From assembly GCA_902478715.1 (NCBI GenBank), contig CABSMC010000052.1:1-18012 (forward strand): DNA of 18,012 nt, in the 5' to 3' direction. Position numbers and translations under genes: made by a program. The stretch is from an uncultured Adlercreutzia sp. (GTDB taxonomy: Bacteria > Actinomycetota > Coriobacteriia > Coriobacteriales > Eggerthellaceae). Numbering within the stretch: the stretch's first letter is position 1; each line of letters begins with the position of its first letter. Below are positions 1-6,716 of this stretch, one piece after another. The notes under the pieces were generated by a model. That model did not search any database and had not been told where the DNA came from. It saw only the letters and a program-made list of their open reading frames with translations.

Positions 1-724
1 CCACCAGGGCGATGACCGCCACCACAAGGGCCGCCAGCGAGTCGCCGGTGAACAGGGACACGTTGGCCGGATTGGCCATAGCCACGTTCGGGTGCGTCGG
101 GTCGAAGTAGTACTGGAAGGACTGGAAGGTGGCGCTCGAGGCCTCCATGGCGAACATGTAGGCCGCCGAGAGCACCGCATTCACAGCCGCACCGATGACC
201 GTAAGAAGGCCGATGCCCTCGATCTGGACGCCCTTCACGGCGCCGATGAAGGCCACGGTGGCCGGGCCCATGACGCAGGCCGCACCGAGCAGCGACAGCA
301 GCTGCAGCACCGTGTCCCAGGCAGGCAGCGACGGCATCATGTAGCTGTGGCCCATGGCCACGATGAGCACGCACACCAGCACGAGGCCCACCACGGCCAG
401 CCACTGGGGCACCGTATCATCCTCGGAGCGGCGTAGCATCAGGAAGAACAGCACCATGGCCACCGCCAGGAGCACGATGGCGATGAGCTCCTGGGTGATG
501 CCCGAGGTGATGTGCCCGAACCCGTTGAACAGGTTGAACGGGTGGGTCAGATGGAACACGACGGCAATGCCGCCCACCACGAGCACCACAGCCGAGCAGA
601 TGAGCGCCGGCAGCTGTACCGCGCCGCCGCGCTTCTGCAGCGCGAGGATGCACTGGGTGCCGAAGATGCCCGCGGCCCAGGCCAGAAAGCTCGTGAAGAT
701 GACGAGCGGGATTTGAATTTCCAT
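1..724 (-). CDS. DmsC-like membrane anchor subunit of molybdoenzyme (partial, C-terminus outside window)
   Basis: Quinol-interacting membrane anchor that would pass electrons to the Fe-S subunit of the adjacent molybdoenzyme. The ATG lies at 722-724 and the frame stays open to the left edge, giving 241 codons (MEIQIPLVIFTSFLAWAAGI at the start). The protein is strongly hydrophobic, with about seven membrane segments near residues 5-25, 38-58, 75-97, 108-127, 137-160, 170-193 and 228-241. Short loops between them include an HLTHPFNLF stretch that resembles the HLGxPxxxxR-type loop of DmsC. Established: DmsC anchors have eight helices and are about 285-290 residues, so roughly 45-50 residues are missing beyond the window. 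The gene starts 3 bases after the stop of the Fe-S subunit gene, so the two are co-translated. An NrfD/PsrC-type anchor is the main alternative; the local pattern favours DmsC. Confidence 0.85.
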   Translation of the reverse strand, partial: MEIQIPLVIFTSFLAWAAGIFGTQCILALQKRGGAVQLPALICSAVVLVVGGIAVVFHLTHPFNLFNGFGHITSGITQELIAIVLLAVAMVLFFLMLRRSEDDTVPQWLAVVGLVLVCVLIVAMGHSYMMPSLPAWDTVLQLLSLLGAACVMGPATVAFIGAVKGVQIEGIGLLTVIGAAVNAVLSAAYMFAMEASSATFQSFQYYFDPTHPNVAMANPANVSLFTGDSLAALVVAVIALV

Positions 725-727
725 GGG

Positions 728-1345
728 CTACTCGACCCCCTGCCACTTGATGTTGCGCATGATGTAGAACATGCTCGGTCCGTTGCCCACGTCGGTGAGC
801 TTGTACACCTGATCCTCGGTGAAGTCGTTCACGAAGTCGCCCAACCGCTCGCCGCGCGGGCCCTCAAAGGACTCGATACCCTGCTCGGCGTCGCCGTACC
901 AGCGGGCCATGCCGCAGCACTGGCTCACGCACTGGGGCAGCTCGCCCTGGGCCGTGCGCTGCTGGCACAGCGTGCACTTCTCCACGACGCCCTCTTCCTC
1001 GTTGAGGTAGCGCACGCCGTAGGGGCAGCTCATGACGCAGAACTGGCAGCCGATGCACTTCGACTTGTCAATCTGAATGGTGCCGTCGGGCAACTTGTGC
1101 GACGCCTCGGTGGGACACACCGACACGCACTGGGGGTTCTCGCAGTGCTGGCACTGCACGTTCAAAAAGTAGGTTTCGACATCCGGAAACTGGCCGGAAC
1201 CGCCCTCTTTGGGGGTGGGGCCCACGCGCAGGGTCTTGTTCCAGAAGTTGCCGATGGGCACGCCGTTGACCACTTTGCAGGACACGCTGCAGGCCAAACA
1301 TCCGACACAACGGTCGAGGTCAGTGCAAATAGCAAGCTGTGTCAT
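728..1345 (-). CDS. DmsB-like four-cluster [4Fe-4S] electron-transfer subunit
   Basis: Periplasm-facing iron-sulfur subunit that wires the membrane anchor to the catalytic subunit. It has 205 residues, the same length as E. coli DmsB. Four cysteine groups are visible, at about residues 13/16/19/23, 65/68/73/77, 97/100/103/107 and 124/127/139/143, which is the pattern for four [4Fe-4S] clusters. CPYGVRYL and CTLCQQR are typical of the DmsB/PhsB/NrfC family. I chose the ATG at 1343-1345 rather than the GTG nine bases upstream because the ribosome binding site AAAGGAG sits 8 bases before this ATG and would abut the GTG. There is no signal peptide; in this family the subunit is carried through Tat by the signal on the catalytic partner. 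It begins 18 bases after the catalytic gene's stop. Confidence 0.93.
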   Translation of the reverse strand: MTQLAICTDLDRCVGCLACSVSCKVVNGVPIGNFWNKTLRVGPTPKEGGSGQFPDVETYFLNVQCQHCENPQCVSVCPTEASHKLPDGTIQIDKSKCIGCQFCVMSCPYGVRYLNEEEGVVEKCTLCQQRTAQGELPQCVSQCCGMARWYGDAEQGIESFEGPRGERLGDFVNDFTEDQVYKLTDVGNGPSMFYIMRNIKWQGVE

Positions 1346-1363
1346 TTCTCCCACTCCTTTCTC

Positions 1364-4300
1364 TTACGCGTCGAACTTGTCGGGGTGAATGCCCTCGGCG
1401 CCGATGGCCCACAGCTTCAGGCGCGGATCGGACGAGTCGTGGATGATCTCGGTGCCGTCGTTGCCGCAGGGCACGGGGTTGCCGAAGGGGCTGTTCTCGG
1501 GCGAGGCCTTGTACACCTTCACCGGATAGCCGCGCACCGTGGACGAGCCGTTGTACTTGTCCTGGGCCGTGCGGTCGACGATGCAGTTGATGCAGGACAG
1601 TTTGAAGCCCTTGTCGGCCTGGGCCAGCTCCGGGTACCACCACTGGTGCTCGCAGTTGATGGTGCCGGGCGCGATGCCGTAGTAGAGGTCCACGGTCTGG
1701 CGCACCTTGCCCCAGGGGCTCTCGATCCAGGCCCAATCGCCCTGCTCCAGACCGAGTTCGGCGGCTGTCTCCGGGTTGATCTCCATGCGGGGCACCGGCC
1801 ACAGCTCGCGGCACCACGGCAGCTGGCGATGCTCGCTGTGGAAGTACACGGGGATGCGACGGCCGGTGATGCAGAGGATCGGGTACTCCTCGTAGGTTTC
1901 CGCGTCGCGCACCCGGGAGTGGATGCCCTCCACGTAGTAGGGCAGAGCCTCGGTGTGGAAGCCCGGCGTCACCTCGGGGCCGTCGGAGCCCTCAGGGAAG
2001 TGGGACTCGATGGTGGTGGCCCACAGCTCGTGCTTCATGGTCGGCGTGGGGAAGCCGGGAATGTTGATGTCCAGCTTCGTCGGCTGCTGATGCGGCGCCT
2101 TGCGGTAGGCCTGGCCGATCTCGTAGCGGCGGTAGGAGCCCCAGTCGTCCGGGAACACTTCCTTCATGTTCCAGGTGCCGTGCTCCTGGTAGGCGGCCAC
2201 GAAGTCGTCCCAGGAGTCATAGGGAGCGCAGCCGCCGCCGTGCTCGGCGTCGAGGCACTCGTACTCCAGGGCGAGCAGGTCCACAGACTTGCCGGTCTCG
2301 GCCGACTTCTTCTCCCAATAGGGATCGTCCGGGTCGGTGGAGAAGGGCACGCCGAAGTAGGGGCCGAGCTCCAGGAAGTAGAGCGGATCGCTCTTGCACT
2401 CTCCCGGAGGGTCGACGGCGCGCACGCACAGGCTGAAGGAGCCGCCGGAGCCCTGGGCGATGCGCTGGGCGTTCATCTCGGTCCAGTGGCACACCGGCAG
2501 AAGGATGTCCGCCGCACCCGAGGTCGGCGAGTGCCACAGGTTCGCCTCGAAGAGGAAGTCCAGCATGAGTAGGGCCTCCCAGTTGTAGCTGGCGTTGGCC
2601 ATGTTCATGTGGTCGCCGGAACCGATCATGCCCGCGTGAATCTCGTAGGGGGCATTCGCGTCGCGGTGCATGTACTCCATGACCGAGTTGCAGTCGGCCC
2701 ACACGGCGTACCAGTACAGCATGGGGAACTTCTCGTAGCCGGCGATGCGGTTGTACAGCCCGAAGAACGGCGCGCGCACGAAGGAGGCGGGGTTCGAGCC
2801 GCCGTCGGCGCCAGGGTACATGGACGTGGGGCCCGACTGGGTGGTCCAGCCGTTGGTGGCGCCGCGCTGGCCGCCGGGGGTGTCGATGGCGCCCACCATG
2901 GCGCAGGCGGCCATGATGGCGCGACAGTTCTGCGTGGACATGCCGTGATGCTCGATGGCCAGGCCGTAGTTGATGCCGCCGTTGGGGATGCGCGGATCGT
3001 CGCGGGTGGCCCACTCCAGGCAGGCGTCGGTCAGCAGCTGCGCGTCCACCTCGGTGATCTCGCTCACCTTCTCGGGGGTGAAGCCCTCCAGGTACTCGGC
3101 CCAAATATCCCACACAGGGCGTCCCTTATGGGTGGTGCCGTCCTTCAGCTTCACATCGAATTCGCCGTACATGGCCGGGTCGATGAGCGGGTTGAACTCG
3201 GAGAGGTCGTACACCTTGCCGGGCTTCTTCGACTCGTCGTCGCGCAGACGGGAGAGATCCTGGTCGAAGTAGCTCGTGGACTTCTGCCAATTCTCGCCCT
3301 CCCAGTGGGCCTCGCCCACCTCCGGGTGCGCCTGCCAGTAGGTCCAGCGGTTGTTCAGCTGGTCGAACACGAGATAGCGCTGCGGGTCGCCGTCGCCTTC
3401 GATCTCCCAGTCCACCATGGTCGGGTCGATGTCGGCCTCGGTGAGCAGGCGGGTCTGGTAGGCGTAGGGGTAGCCGCCGTTCTGCACATGCTCCTCGTAG
3501 CCGGTCGGGTCCATGTCCGGCACCACGATGAACGGCGAGTTCGACCAACGCTTCAGGAACTGCCAGTCGCACAAGTCGTTCTTCAGGATGAGGTGGCACC
3601 AGCCGAGCGCCAGCGCGTTGTCGGTGCCGGGGCGCAGCGGCAGCCAGTACTTGGCGGTACGTCCCAGGTTCGTCTGGCGCGGGTCCACCGAGATGAAGGC
3701 GTCGGCGCAGCGGGCGACGTCCACCACGGTACGGGCCGCGTCGTCGTAGTTCGACTGCGACTGCTCGGTGGCCCACTGGACGAACTTCGTGGAGTGGTTG
3801 ATCAGCTCCGACCAGGACCAGGCCTGCACGTTGTCAATGCGACTGGCGAAGTGGCGCGGGCCCTTGCACACCTGGTAGGCGGCCACGATGTTCGGGGTGC
3901 CGAACAGCAGAAGCGCCATGCCGGCATCGGACTGCATGCACCACTGACGGCCGGTGCCGCACCAGGTGAAGGTGGACTCGTTGCCGTACTTCGCGGTGAT
4001 CTCCAGGATGTTGTCGGCGATGGTCTGGTAGGCCTCGTCCCAGGAAATGCGCACCCAGCCGGGATCGTCGTCGCCCTTGGGGTTCGTGCGCCTCATGGGG
4101 TACTTGATGCGGTCGGGGTGGTAGGCCGCCTGAATGGACGCCTGGCCCTTGGAGCAGTGGTTGCCCATGGTGAGGAAGCAGTCCTCGTCGCCCTCGGTGC
4201 GAATGACCTTGCCGTCCTGCACGTACACCCACACGCCGCACTCCACCTTGCCGCAGCCGCGGCAGCAGGAGCGGATGCGCGTGACCGCCGATTCGGTGGC

Positions 4301-4423
4301 GGCGGCGTTCTCGTTCTCGGCGAGAGCAGCGGTGGGGCTGGCGGCGCCGGCAACGGCAGCCACGGCGGCAGACACGGCGGCGGTCTTGACGAAAGACCGG
4401 CGCGTCATGTTCAGCTTGCCCAT
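1364..4423 (-). CDS. Tat-exported DMSO-reductase-family molybdopterin oxidoreductase, catalytic subunit
   Basis: Catalytic subunit of a bis-molybdopterin guanine dinucleotide enzyme, 1019 residues. A Tat signal is clear: T-R-R-S-F-V-K at residues 7-13, an alanine-rich stretch, and an A-L-A cleavage site near residue 35. A [4Fe-4S] site follows (C54-x2-C57-x4-C62-x27-C90), then the molybdopterin domains. The last ~170 residues are the dinucleotide-binding domain (ITGRRIPVYFHSEHRQLPW, later CEHQWWYPE). Cys186 in the stretch VCKGPRHF lies where formate dehydrogenase and NapA carry their Sec/Cys molybdenum ligand; DmsA and TorA use serine. That alignment is by eye. The C-terminal character recalls the acetylene hydratase/catechol dehydroxylase branch that is expanded in Eggerthellaceae. 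The substrate cannot be read from sequence. The start is set by AAGGAGG five bases before the ATG. First gene of the operon. Confidence 0.93.
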   Translation of the reverse strand: MGKLNMTRRSFVKTAAVSAAVAAVAGAASPTAALAENENAAATESAVTRIRSCCRGCGKVECGVWVYVQDGKVIRTEGDEDCFLTMGNHCSKGQASIQAAYHPDRIKYPMRRTNPKGDDDPGWVRISWDEAYQTIADNILEITAKYGNESTFTWCGTGRQWCMQSDAGMALLLFGTPNIVAAYQVCKGPRHFASRIDNVQAWSWSELINHSTKFVQWATEQSQSNYDDAARTVVDVARCADAFISVDPRQTNLGRTAKYWLPLRPGTDNALALGWCHLILKNDLCDWQFLKRWSNSPFIVVPDMDPTGYEEHVQNGGYPYAYQTRLLTEADIDPTMVDWEIEGDGDPQRYLVFDQLNNRWTYWQAHPEVGEAHWEGENWQKSTSYFDQDLSRLRDDESKKPGKVYDLSEFNPLIDPAMYGEFDVKLKDGTTHKGRPVWDIWAEYLEGFTPEKVSEITEVDAQLLTDACLEWATRDDPRIPNGGINYGLAIEHHGMSTQNCRAIMAACAMVGAIDTPGGQRGATNGWTTQSGPTSMYPGADGGSNPASFVRAPFFGLYNRIAGYEKFPMLYWYAVWADCNSVMEYMHRDANAPYEIHAGMIGSGDHMNMANASYNWEALLMLDFLFEANLWHSPTSGAADILLPVCHWTEMNAQRIAQGSGGSFSLCVRAVDPPGECKSDPLYFLELGPYFGVPFSTDPDDPYWEKKSAETGKSVDLLALEYECLDAEHGGGCAPYDSWDDFVAAYQEHGTWNMKEVFPDDWGSYRRYEIGQAYRKAPHQQPTKLDINIPGFPTPTMKHELWATTIESHFPEGSDGPEVTPGFHTEALPYYVEGIHSRVRDAETYEEYPILCITGRRIPVYFHSEHRQLPWCRELWPVPRMEINPETAAELGLEQGDWAWIESPWGKVRQTVDLYYGIAPGTINCEHQWWYPELAQADKGFKLSCINCIVDRTAQDKYNGSSTVRGYPVKVYKASPENSPFGNPVPCGNDGTEIIHDSSDPRLKLWAIGAEGIHPDKFDA

Positions 4424-4571
4424 TTCATCCTCCTTCTCTTCTTTCGGGTTCTCTCTTTAGAAAGCTTGGAAGTCCCCCTGGGGCGGAGACATCTCACAAG
4501 CTTTTCTGACGTACACGTTACGCGCTTGGGGTGGCATAAGGAATTTCCGAAGATGCCGGGTTGACGGGCTG

Positions 4572-4592
4572 GCAATGCCCATTCGGCATTGC
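4572..4592. repeat. Perfect inverted repeat, 8-bp arms, 5-base loop
   Basis: GCAATGCC at 4572-4579 and GGCATTGC at 4585-4592 are perfect reverse complements around CATTC. The right arm shares its last two bases with the next inverted repeat, so the two hairpins are mutually exclusive at their junction. It lies about 150-170 bases upstream of the molybdoenzyme start codon. It could be an RNA hairpin or a protein-binding site. Confidence 0.6.
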
Positions 4593-4613
4593 TTATGCGG
4601 CAGCGGCATAAGC
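4591..4613. repeat. Perfect inverted repeat containing TTATGC/GCATAA half-sites (candidate operator)
   Basis: GCTTATGC at 4591-4598 and GCATAAGC at 4606-4613 are perfect reverse complements separated by 7 bases. The core hexamer TTATGC/GCATAA also occurs at 4534-4539 and forms the palindrome at 5820-5833 in the divergent operon's promoter. A shared regulator site is the inference. Confidence 0.5.
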
Positions 4614-4652
4614 GACGAACAAGTACCGCCTTCTGGGAAAAGTCGGAGATGC

Positions 4653-4692
4653 GAACGGGCAGGGCGCCGGAGGGATGGCGTCCTGCCCGTTC
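4653..4692 (-). terminator. Strong hairpin, about 16-bp stem, candidate terminator or attenuator
   Basis: GAACGGGCAGG (4653-4663) pairs perfectly with CCTGCCCGTTC (4682-4692). The pairing continues through a G-T wobble and CGCC/GGCG (4665-4668 with 4677-4680), leaving an 8-base loop. It lies just past the 3' end of the minus-strand 283-residue gene. No immediate U-run follows on the minus strand (the next run is TTTT about 12 bases on), so it is not a textbook intrinsic terminator. Confidence 0.5.
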
Positions 4693-4708
4693 AAGGGAGG
4701 GGAAAGAC

Positions 4709-4752
4709 GCCCGGATCGTGAGGTTGGGGAAGAGGGGAAGCGCGATCCGGGC
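4709..4752 (-). terminator. Perfect 10-bp inverted repeat just after the 283-residue gene
   Basis: GCCCGGATCG (4709-4718) and CGATCCGGGC (4743-4752) are perfect reverse complements with a 24-base pyrimidine/purine-biased loop. It begins 11 bases past the stop codon of the minus-strand gene. On that strand it is followed by GTCTTTCCC, a weak T-rich tract. It may be a weak terminator or an RNA 3'-end stabiliser. Confidence 0.45.
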
Positions 4753-4762
4753 CGGGGTAAGC

Positions 4763-5614
4763 TTAGTGAATGCGAGAATCGAGCTCAACGACGGTGCCGT
4801 CGGTGTATTCGATGCCCCAGATGGAATAATCGAGGCTGAACACCGGCTCGGCGAGAACTTCGCTGGCACCCTCGGGAGCCTCGGTGGTCGCGTCAGCTGC
4901 GGCGTCGTCCGCCAAGTCGGAGGGCTGAGCGATACCAAGCTCTTCGATGTCTTCAGTAACAACAGCCGCCTCGTCGGCCTCAAACGAACCTTCGCCTTCG
5001 GCCGCCGTTTCAGCGGGAACGGCCGCTTCATCTTCGGCATCTTCATCCTGGGCGGCCAGGGCGGCGCGGTAGCGAGCCTGTTCCTCTTCGAAGGCGGCCT
5101 CTTGAGCGGCAATGCTCGCCCGGGAGGGGATGCGAACACGAGCCACGTTCTCGCCGAAGGCGCCCTCGGCGGCAAGCGTGCGCACCTTGTCGCAGAGAGC
5201 CGGCGCTTCAGACGGAATGCGGTTTTCGTCGTCCACCTTCAGGCGCAGCACGGCATGGGGGGCGAAGTCGAAGTCGGCCCACTGGTAGGTCACGTTGCCG
5301 GCGCCCAGGGGATGCAGCACCGTGTTGTAGTTGTGCATGGCTGTGGACATATTGCGCGTGGCGTTGACAAGCCAGGGCATGAACGAAGCGCGCCACAGCT
5401 GTTCAGCAGCAGGGTCAGACGCATCCCAAAAGGGCTTCATGAGGCGGACGTTCAGACGCATGAGGTTGCCCTCGGCACGTTCGCCTTCGTCCAGCTCGGA
5501 CACGACGGACTGGGCCAGGTACATGTAGCTGCGCTTGATCTCGGCAGCAGCGGTATCCGAGTACTCCTCGGGCCGAAGCCTCACCTGAAGCACGAGCGAC
5601 GGTTTGGGCAGCAT
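4763..5614 (-). CDS. Conserved-looking hypothetical protein with acidic linker (283 aa)
   Basis: I do not recognise this protein. Residues 1-165 look folded, with alternating amphipathic strands and helices (LVLQVRLRPEEY, then AAEIKRSYMYLAQSVVSEL, LMRLNVRLMKPFW and YQWADFDFAPHAVLRLKVDD). Residues ~166-255 are an Ala/Glu/Asp-rich, low-complexity stretch that is probably disordered. Residues 258-283 return to an ordered aromatic segment (FSLDYSIWGIEYTDG). There is no signal peptide, membrane segment or cysteine cluster, so it is probably cytoplasmic. The start is the ATG at 5612-5614, with AAGGAGG five bases upstream; in-frame upstream extensions lack a ribosome site. It has its own promoter (5692-5720) and is divergent from the chaperone operon, so a link to the molybdoenzyme system is positional only. 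Confidence 0.75.
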   Translation of the reverse strand: MLPKPSLVLQVRLRPEEYSDTAAAEIKRSYMYLAQSVVSELDEGERAEGNLMRLNVRLMKPFWDASDPAAEQLWRASFMPWLVNATRNMSTAMHNYNTVLHPLGAGNVTYQWADFDFAPHAVLRLKVDDENRIPSEAPALCDKVRTLAAEGAFGENVARVRIPSRASIAAQEAAFEEEQARYRAALAAQDEDAEDEAAVPAETAAEGEGSFEADEAAVVTEDIEELGIAQPSDLADDAAADATTEAPEGASEVLAEPVFSLDYSIWGIEYTDGTVVELDSRIH

Positions 5615-5691
5615 GGCATCCTCCTTCATCCTGCAAATGCGTCCCGAGCGCAACCGCGAAGGCCAGCCCGAGACGGAGCGTTTCGAGGCCC

Positions 5692-5720
5692 AGTATCGGG
5701 GCGCGCTGCGGCGCCGTCAA
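5692..5720 (-). promoter_or_regulatory. Sigma70-type promoter for the 283-aa hypothetical gene
   Basis: On the minus strand TTGACG (5720-5715) is separated by exactly 17 bases from GATACT (5697-5692). The -35 matches consensus in five of six positions and the -10 in four of six. Transcription would start near 5685, leaving a ~70-base untranslated leader before the start at 5614. Confidence 0.6.
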
Positions 5721-5814
5721 CGGGAAATCTGACAGCATGTCGAATCGGAATAAGCTCATGGAGCGCAAGCATCATCCAAGCCAAATCGTCATGAGAGCAT
5801 GCCCCTGAACAGGC

Positions 5815-5844
5815 TTGACGCATAAATTTATGCCTCGTTAAGAT
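5815..5844 (+). promoter_or_regulatory. Sigma70-type promoter for the chaperone/polyferredoxin operon
   Basis: TTGACG at 5815-5820 is followed after 18 bases by TAAGAT at 5839-5844. Transcription would start near 5851, 28 bases before the first start codon. Its spacer is almost filled by a perfect palindrome (separate entry), so occupancy of that site would directly control the promoter. Confidence 0.6.
5820..5833. promoter_or_regulatory. Perfect 14-bp palindrome between -35 and -10 (candidate operator)
   Basis: GCATAAATTTATGC reads identically on both strands and lies between the -35 and -10 elements. A dimeric repressor bound here would block RNA polymerase. Its half-site GCATAA recurs upstream of the molybdoenzyme operon at 4534-4539, 4593-4598 (inverted) and 4606-4611. 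Confidence 0.55.
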
Positions 5845-5878
5845 CGTGGCACCGCACAACTCGCACCGAGGAGGCCCC

Positions 5879-6706
5879 ATGACTGACCGCACCGAAACCG
5901 ATGAGATACTCGACGGCTACCTGACCGCCGACTTCGACCCCTTGCAGGCCTTCGCCTTCGACGACGACACCGACGCCGACGATGAGGCCCCCTCGGTTCT
6001 CGCCGAGGGCCCCTTCAATATGCCGAACCCCGAAGCCGCCCCTCAGTTCCAGCGCGACCTGGTCGCCTTCGACAACGGCGAGACCGCCGAGGAGCGCATC
6101 GACGCACTGTTCGCCCAGATGCCCACCTTCCACAAAATGCTCTTCACCATCATGGGCACGTGCGCATCCCCCCTCCCCACGGCCGACCTTGAGGAGGTCA
6201 TCGCCGAGATGAAGCGCCACCACCACTCGGTCTACGAGCCGCTGACCTTGTGCAACTTGCTCGAACGCGCCGGGGCCATCGCTCAGACCGACGAGAACGG
6301 CACCTCCCTGGCCGAGGTGGAGCAGGAACCCTTGCGCGTGGAAGTGGAAGGCGTCGAGTACTGGCGCGTCGCCCCGGCGCCGGAGGTGTTCTGGAGCCTG
6401 ACCGAGGCAGGGGCCGCCAAGCTGGACAGCTATCGCCCGATGGAGATGATCGCCGCCCTGTACGAGGCAGAGCCGCAGTACGGCGCCATCTTCACCACCT
6501 GCCTTGAGCTGTGCGCTCGCGACGGAGGCGCCAGCCTACGCGAGATCGGGGACGTGGTGGACGACGAACCGGTGCTGCAGAACCCCAAGCGCTACGCCAT
6601 GTACTTCATCGACAAACTCGAGCATGCGGGCGCCGTGGAATGGACGGGCCAGTGGTCCGCCACCGAGCACGGCCGCGCGTATCTGCACGCCGACAACGAG
6701 AACTAG
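5879..6706 (+). CDS. Hypothetical protein with two winged-helix-like domains, first gene of chaperone operon
   Basis: A 275-residue acidic cytoplasmic protein of unknown function. Residues 1-70 are Asp/Glu-rich and probably unstructured. Two regions look like winged-helix folds. Residues ~75-175 run from FHKMLFTIMGTCASPLPTAD through NLLERAGAIAQ and end in a strand with FWSLTEAG. Residues ~190-272 run AALYEAEPQYGAIFTTCLEL, YFIDKLEHAGAVEW and end WSATEHGRAYL. In each, helices are followed by a strand pair ending in a T-x-x-G turn typical of wHTH wings. The assignment is by pattern only. The start is the ATG at 5879 with GAGGAGG four bases before it; the GTG at 5846 overlaps the promoter -10 region and is rejected. 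The stop is 10 bases before the chaperone gene. It could be an autoregulator or a scaffold. Confidence 0.7.
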   Translation: MTDRTETDEILDGYLTADFDPLQAFAFDDDTDADDEAPSVLAEGPFNMPNPEAAPQFQRDLVAFDNGETAEERIDALFAQMPTFHKMLFTIMGTCASPLPTADLEEVIAEMKRHHHSVYEPLTLCNLLERAGAIAQTDENGTSLAEVEQEPLRVEVEGVEYWRVAPAPEVFWSLTEAGAAKLDSYRPMEMIAALYEAEPQYGAIFTTCLELCARDGGASLREIGDVVDDEPVLQNPKRYAMYFIDKLEHAGAVEWTGQWSATEHGRAYLHADNEN

Positions 6707-6716
6707 GGAGGCAACC

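Larger units (their letters stand above)
4424..4762. promoter_or_regulatory. Leader/control region upstream of the molybdoenzyme operon
   Basis: This 339-base stretch lies between the 3' end of the 283-residue gene and the catalytic subunit gene, both on the minus strand. I see no protein gene in it. It holds four perfect inverted repeats between 4572 and 4752 (listed separately), an isolated GGCATAAG at 4533-4540 next to the palindrome GGAATTTCC at 4540-4548, and AAGCTT at 4463-4468 and 4499-4504. The operon's promoter must lie here or read in from upstream, but no convincing -35/-10 pair stands out on the minus strand. An activator-dependent promoter would explain that. Confidence 0.5.

Noticed and set aside
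4459..4507. AGAAAGCTTG and CAAGCTTTTCT as an operator pair near the molybdoenzyme start
   Set aside because: The match is imperfect, built around a simple AAGCTT palindrome, and could arise by chance; too weak to list as a feature.
4411..5175. 254-codon minus-strand frame running into the start of the molybdoenzyme gene
   Set aside because: It is a shifted frame of the 283-residue gene and the non-coding leader. It is Pro/Arg/Ser-rich with no ribosome site, and it overlaps the molybdoenzyme start.
5846..5878. Upstream GTG start for the first gene of the chaperone operon
   Set aside because: It overlaps the predicted promoter and would place the start codon before the likely transcription start. 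The ATG at 5879 has a strong GAGGAGG site.
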